A stretch of DNA of 64,000 nt. Source: Boothiomyces macroporosus. Taxonomy: Eukaryota > Chytridiomycota > Chytridiomycetes > Rhizophydiales > Terramycetaceae. Position numbers and translations under genes: made by a program. The DNA is taken from assembly GCA_027604185.1 (NCBI GenBank), contig JADGKB010000006.1, forward strand, positions 124,001 through 188,000, written 5' to 3'. The notes under the pieces were generated by a model. It saw only the letters and a program-made list of their open reading frames with translations. It made no database searches and was not told the DNA's origin. Below are positions 59,624 through 64,000 of this stretch, one piece after another (the first letter of the stretch is position 1; every line of letters starts with the position of its first letter).

Positions 59624-60478
59624 TTAAGCAGAGTTGTCTTTTCCAGACATTTTATGGGATGAACTCACTTGGCCAAATACAATCTTTTTCGCAGAGATAT
59701 AAGATAGATCTAGGAAAGTGTGCAGCTGCAGAGCATATGTCCACGACGGCATAAAGAAGCCGGTGTGGTCGATGTAGTTGTCATCGAAATAATCCCAGAC
59801 ACCAAACACTGCGATTGTAAAGTTGAGTAGCAAGATTGCAATCAATCTCATACCTATTGGTGTCACTGCTATATCCGCAAATGTTTTTTGTCTTTGCTTG
59901 CTATGGGAAGATGTCAAAGCATAGATGAATGCAGTGGACCCACACGCAGAAAATATACCTTCAGCTGCCTGCCCGATAGCTTCAAATAATCCAATATCCT
60001 ATAATTAACCAGCAATTACCCTGAAGTGAACATTCGTTGCTAGCTGAGAAACCCCGATTTGAAATTGATACGACACAAGACACCCAAAGAATGAGCCAAC
60101 CCCTTTGAATGCCAAAACGATTAATTGGAATGCAATCATGACTTTGAAAATAGTGGAGCTTTTTCCAAAGAAGATTTTTACTCTGTAAACCATCATTGTC
60201 GTAATTCCTAATGTAGTTAGGATATTCAGCAGGTAATTTGCGACCAGCACATAACCAATGTTTGTCAATTCATACGGCGACATGAAATAATCCAGCCCAA
60301 TAAACTGTGCAATTATAAACAGTGCTAGTATAATCCATGTAAAGAATGACGACTGCCATAGAAATGATTTTGCTGAATCGAGTTTGCTGAATAAAATTAC
60401 AGAAGCGGTTGCAAAGTCGTGAAATGCAAGTCCTAAAAATATTCCTGAAGGAGTTCCATAAGCGTTGAAATCCCTCAT
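59624..60478 (-). CDS. 7TM protein, unassigned (family 2)
   Basis: Exons 60478-60020 and 59998-59624 are joined across a 21-nt phase-0 intron and give 277 residues. Seven hydrophobic segments are visible, the fifth created by the exon junction (DIGLFEAIGQAAEGIFSA). I recognise no family and it does not share the signature motifs of the 1698/2796/11555 family. It is divergent from another 7TM gene at 60702, with 223 bp between starts. Function unknown. Its 3' end is 16 bp from the U1A-like stop. Confidence 0.8.
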
Positions 60479-60701
60479 GTTTAGTAAGAATGGAAAATGA
60501 AAATTCCTTCATTAATTAATAGCGCCCCAATGTTTCAAGGATTGTTCATGTGTACTCACCGCTGGTAGGGGGTGGGGGTGTCAAGCCAAAACAATGACAT
60601 ACATCTGCGAGAGCCAGCGGTAGGGCTAAAAATTACAAAGAAAAAAATGAGGCAACCATTGAACGAATATATTTAAACCCCAGAGGGCTATTCACCATCA
60701 A

Positions 60702-61679
60702 ATGATTTCACAGGACCAATTTGGTGTTTTGTGCTCTTGCGGGTTGATTCTAGCTGGCAGTGTTGAAACATGCTTTGTTGCAAGATACCTGTTGCGTGTT
60801 GATGTAAAGTCAACCATGCTATACAGAGTAGCTACTCTGGGGTTTGTATCCAGCTTGATTTTTCTGTTTTGCGATTTGATTATCATCTTTTCAATGGCTT
60901 TGGCGTTATTTAATCAAATTCAAGGAACAGTTAATCTTGGAAACCTTTTGCTTGCATTCCAACAAATATCTCTCTCCTTCAAGTTCTTGGTAGTAGCCAG
61001 CATTGGATACCTTATACTATCAAGAATCAGAGCGTTTTATGGACTCAAGTCAAAGCAAGTTATTTTCCACATTATATTTTACTCTGTAGTCACACTATCA
61101 AATTTGACAGCAACGGTATTGACGATTTACTCGTTCCAAACACTCCAATATCCTGATTTATTTGTACTAAACCAATTCAACTTGGTTCCACACCATGCAA
61201 GCTTTGAGCGGATATTTATCGATGGTAGATTTACAAAGGTAAAGATGATTTAATTGTAGCTGATTTTTAATATTTATCAAATATCGTTTCTTTCAGAAGC
61301 TCTTCTTATTACCGCGGGAACAGCAATCTTTTATAGGACATTGGCAAACAGGAGTGGATTGAATAATAGCGAAACAACCAAGGCAATCACCAATGATTCA
61401 ACCTTGATCTTGCTATTTGTGGTTTCTGGAATGGCAATCTGCAAGTCATTAATGACGTTTGTTAGACTTTCCTCCGCTTATGCCTCTATTGCTGCAGATT
61501 TGGTTCTCTTTTTATCATGTGCACAATATCCGTTGGAACTGTATGTATTCCTAGTATCTACCTATGAAACCAGTAGAGATATTGTAAATTCACCAAAGAA
61601 AATTACGGATGATGTTGCACCAATAACCGATATCATTGCTCAAGAGTATTTCGAACCAGACTCTCCTGCGACTCTTTAG
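60702..61679 (+). CDS. 7TM protein, unassigned (family 3)
   Basis: Exons 60702-61238 and 61260-61679 are joined across a 21-nt phase-0 intron and give 318 residues. Seven hydrophobic segments and a hydrophilic acidic tail are visible. The segment spanning the second exon start (LIFNIYQISFLSEALLITAG) is interrupted by a stop if the intron is kept. Size and topology resemble the neighbour at 59624-60478, but I see no clear shared motif. An A/T-rich TATATTTAA (60668-60676) lies 25 bp before the ATG. Confidence 0.8.
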
Positions 61680-62560
61680 AATTAACAATAAATGTAAATG
61701 AACTGTAATTTTTCATTTAGTTACAGCCAGCTGTATAGATTTTCCGTTAATGGTGGACGAGCAGCATGGCACATGATCGTAAAATGGGCAGTGACAGGCC
61801 AATGTACGCTAGCTAATTAAATTACCGTTCGATGGTCTAATGAATACCAGCATGCCTCAAGCGTGCAGCATTTTGGTCTGTGTCGTTGTAAATGCGAACA
61901 ACGCGAGCACCATGGCATTAATCAAATAATCTATTCTTTGAATTTTATTCGAGCACAATTATTGGTTGATGTAATGGGATTTTGGTGGATTATAATCCAG
62001 TGGGTGTGTGGTAGGCCAATAAATTATTACTGGACGACCACAGGGATATTCACGGATAAGCGTGCAAACAAATATACCTTCCTCAGAATTAATTTACCGC
62101 AGTCAACAGATCGTCTGGTAACTTGCGAGAAACTACTTTATCATGGCGAAGAATAAGAGAAATTTACCCGATTGAAGGGAATCGCTCTTTACCTTTCGAA
62201 ATTACAATTTGGTGATTTCTTCTGTCGTTTTTAGTTAGTTGAGACGTCATAGTACTAGTAAAAGATGCACACACGACCACTTTTCTGTGGGTACAGACAC
62301 ACCTGATCTGAATTGTCAGATCGCGTCTTTTCCCACCAAAATAATGGATGAACTGTCAACTCTCTTATCATACTAGATGGTAAACTACTATCGAAGGTCA
62401 TTGTTAGATTAACCGCTCACAGATTCGAGAGCATCTTTTACTGTTCAATTTGTGAAAGACACTCTAATTTCCGAAATGTTCCCCCAACTTTCTGGTCTGG
62501 ATACACGCAGTGACAATTAAAACTATAAATACAGGCATGTGGAGAGCACTTTAAAAAGAT
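61680..62560. other. 881-bp intergenic region upstream of the lipase
   Basis: This is the largest gap in the window. A 97-codon frame at 61863-62156 has a Trp/Cys-rich, unlike-protein composition and no intron features, so I do not call it. An ACGTCA motif occurs near 62244-62249. TATAAATA at 62524-62531 lies 29 bp before the lipase ATG and is a credible core promoter. The size suggests a regulated promoter for a secreted enzyme. Confidence 0.5.
62524..62531 (+). promoter_or_regulatory. TATA box of the lipase gene
   Basis: TATAAATA lies 29 bp upstream of the lipase start codon in otherwise unstructured sequence. Position and perfect match support a core promoter with a very short 5' UTR. Confidence 0.5.
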
Positions 62561-63586
62561 ATGTCTATTCTCTTTCTCATTGCAACTGCCCTCTCTGCTC
62601 CTGCTGTAGATTCAACTTGGGCGACTCCTCCAGCTAATGAAGACCTTAGTGCACCAATGTCTTATGAAGAGTACTCTCAAAGAATGGCTCCTTCAACCCA
62701 CACTTTTGTTCCTCAGGATAATAGTGTGGTAAAGCGAGACTGGGCTGGCCAAGTTGATTCAACCACTGCATCAAACTTCGCGTTGATGATGCAGTATGCA
62801 ACTGCTGCCTACTGCCCGAGCACCACCAACACTAAAACATGGAACTGTGGGGTTCGATGTGGGGGATCTACCTCTAATACCGTCATTACTGCTTCTCATG
62901 AAAACTACTTGACTGGTGCTGCTGGTTATGTTGGTTATAACGATGATCATCAAGCAATTATTGTTGCAGTTAGAGGTACTGCAAATATCCAATCTGCGGT
63001 TCAAGATATCCAGCTGTGGCAAACACCCGCAGATATGGGTGGATTTACAAACTCCAAAGCTCCATCTTCTGCTCTTATCCACCAAGGTTTCAAAAATACA
63101 TACTTGGATTTACAGGCAACTATTCAATCTGCGTTGAGCGCATTGGTTGCCAAGTACCCAAACTACAACATTCTTTTCTCTGGCCACTCTTTGGGAGGTG
63201 CAGTTGTATCTTTGGCGGCTATGGATACTTACAACATCATGGGTGATGCAGTCGCTGACAAAATATCTGTCTTTACTTTTGGAGAACCTCGAGTTGGTAA
63301 TTTGGACTTTGCAAACTACATTGATAGCCTCCCATTTGCATCTAGAATCTATAGAGTAGCAAAATCTGGCGATTTAGTGCCTCACATTCCACCTGAAAAC
63401 TTTTTTGGATTCACTCATCACGTAGACAACTACGAAATCACCAGATTCGGCAGTGCAACAAACTACTGTGTTACTACCGGGCCTGGCGGAGAATCAAATA
63501 GTTGTGGGTCAGACCTGATCTTGTTGAATGTAGTAGATCACATCACCGGATACTATGGGTGGTATACTTACCCATGGGTTTGCTGA
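62561..63586 (+). CDS. secreted class 3 lipase
   Basis: This intronless 341-residue protein has an N-terminal signal peptide (hydrophobic residues 2-13, cleavage near APA). A propeptide ends at a Kex2-type KR site (residues 58-59, VVKRDW). The alpha/beta-hydrolase lipase-3 domain has the nucleophile in GHSLGG (S210), the aspartate in SGDLVPHIPP (D271) and the histidine in VVDHITGYYG (H327). Six to eight cysteines suggest disulfides. It should hydrolyse triacylglycerols or other esters outside the cell. AATAAA follows the stop by about 25 bases. Confidence 0.93.
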   Translation: MSILFLIATALSAPAVDSTWATPPANEDLSAPMSYEEYSQRMAPSTHTFVPQDNSVVKRDWAGQVDSTTASNFALMMQYATAAYCPSTTNTKTWNCGVRCGGSTSNTVITASHENYLTGAAGYVGYNDDHQAIIVAVRGTANIQSAVQDIQLWQTPADMGGFTNSKAPSSALIHQGFKNTYLDLQATIQSALSALVAKYPNYNILFSGHSLGGAVVSLAAMDTYNIMGDAVADKISVFTFGEPRVGNLDFANYIDSLPFASRIYRVAKSGDLVPHIPPENFFGFTHHVDNYEITRFGSATNYCVTTGPGGESNSCGSDLILLNVVDHITGYYGWYTYPWVC

Positions 63587-64000
63587 ATTGTTCCATTATT
63601 GTTAGAATAAAGATTGAATTTATGTTGAATTTGGTGATAGACAACTGACTGGAACAGATCTATTTGATCAGCTGCCATACAGAGGAAACTGTAGGGCGGA
63701 GAAACCCCAGCTGGGACATTGAGAAAAGACTCGTTCCGAAAACACGGCGTCCAAGATTTGTGGAATATGCGAATAATGAACTCTGATTTATCTTTTATTG
63801 TTCACTAATTCATCACCGGTCATGAACAACTTTATTCATGACATTTGCTTTTAGGCTGAATTGTGTCTTGCTTTTGTACTACATTGCGGAAGGCTGGGAC
63901 TGATGGTCCGTGTCCACTTGAGCGTGCCATCCTCTTCATGCAAAGAATGTTTAGTATTCCCCAACAACTGCAGCAAAAATCTCCAGGCAATAAAAAAGGT
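63587..64000 (-). other. right-edge region, possible 3' end of a minus-strand gene
   Basis: After the lipase terminator no plus-strand gene is visible. On the minus strand a frame with MKRMARSSGHGPSVPAF ends at a TAA (63832-63834) that overlaps AATAAA, the stop/poly(A) layout common here, so it may be the last exon of a gene continuing beyond 64000. Too little sequence remains to assign a product. Confidence 0.25.

Noticed and set aside
61863..62156. A 97-codon frame upstream of the lipase
   Set aside because: Composition is Trp/Cys/His-rich, there is no family resemblance, no intron signals and no poly(A) signal near the stop.

Overview
The window looks like a compact nuclear chromosome segment of a zoosporic (flagellated) fungus. 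Fungal markers are translation elongation factor eEF3, the pentafunctional AROM shikimate enzyme, bifunctional ADE5,7 and SAGA subunit SPT8. DNAAF4, an assembly factor for axonemal dynein, together with cyclic-nucleotide-gated-type channels, points to a lineage that still builds a flagellum (chytrid- or blastoclad-like). I cannot name a genus. Base composition is moderately AT-rich and the standard genetic code fits every gene.

The most striking property is splicing. Using conserved protein motifs and strict frame arithmetic I placed 77 introns inside 25 genes, and every one is 18-22 nt long (one of 18, eighteen of 19, twenty-eight of 20, twenty of 21, ten of 22). They have GT..AG ends and usually a CTAAY/TTAAY branch-like motif whose A is only about 4-7 nt from the acceptor. 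Several genes are invisible or broken unless these micro-introns are removed. Two more candidates lie in the 5' UTRs of eEF3 and RPL20. Splicing-related genes (U1A/U2B''-like, Gemin8) lie in the same window.

Layout. 0-12.5 kb: a Cys-rich/Pro-rich membrane protein, two tandem members and one dispersed member of an unassigned 7TM family, a MED8-like fragment, MLH3, eEF3, an unknown small protein and a TCD1/2 tRNA-modification enzyme. 12.4-25.1 kb: an SppA-type protease, kinesin-1, a DDX60-type helicase, a METTL2/6/8-type tRNA methyltransferase, RPL20 and myo-inositol oxygenase. 25.1-35.0 kb: two adjacent paralogous giant genes, each encoding two fused six-TM channel modules with two cyclic-nucleotide-binding domains and unusual selectivity filters; this is the most novel protein system here. 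35.2-49.0 kb: RCC1, a C2H2 factor, a BORCS5-like lysosome-positioning subunit, ADE5,7, a WBP2-like GRAM protein, an SR-rich nuclear protein, RPA43, Gemin8, a snoRNA candidate, ribose-5-phosphate isomerase, a 7TM-RGS protein and DNAAF4. 49.2-64 kb: two tandem HxxxD acyltransferases, AROM, SPT8, the U1A-like protein, a divergent pair of 7TM proteins and a secreted class-3 lipase.

Genes are packed very tightly. Divergent start codons are separated by 31 or 20 bp, or overlap by 8 bp. Convergent stops are 12-50 bp apart, and AATAAA signals often overlap the stop codon. Coding models given here are spliced models: each gene entry lists its exons in transcript order, and single start/end values are the outer limits of the coding region.
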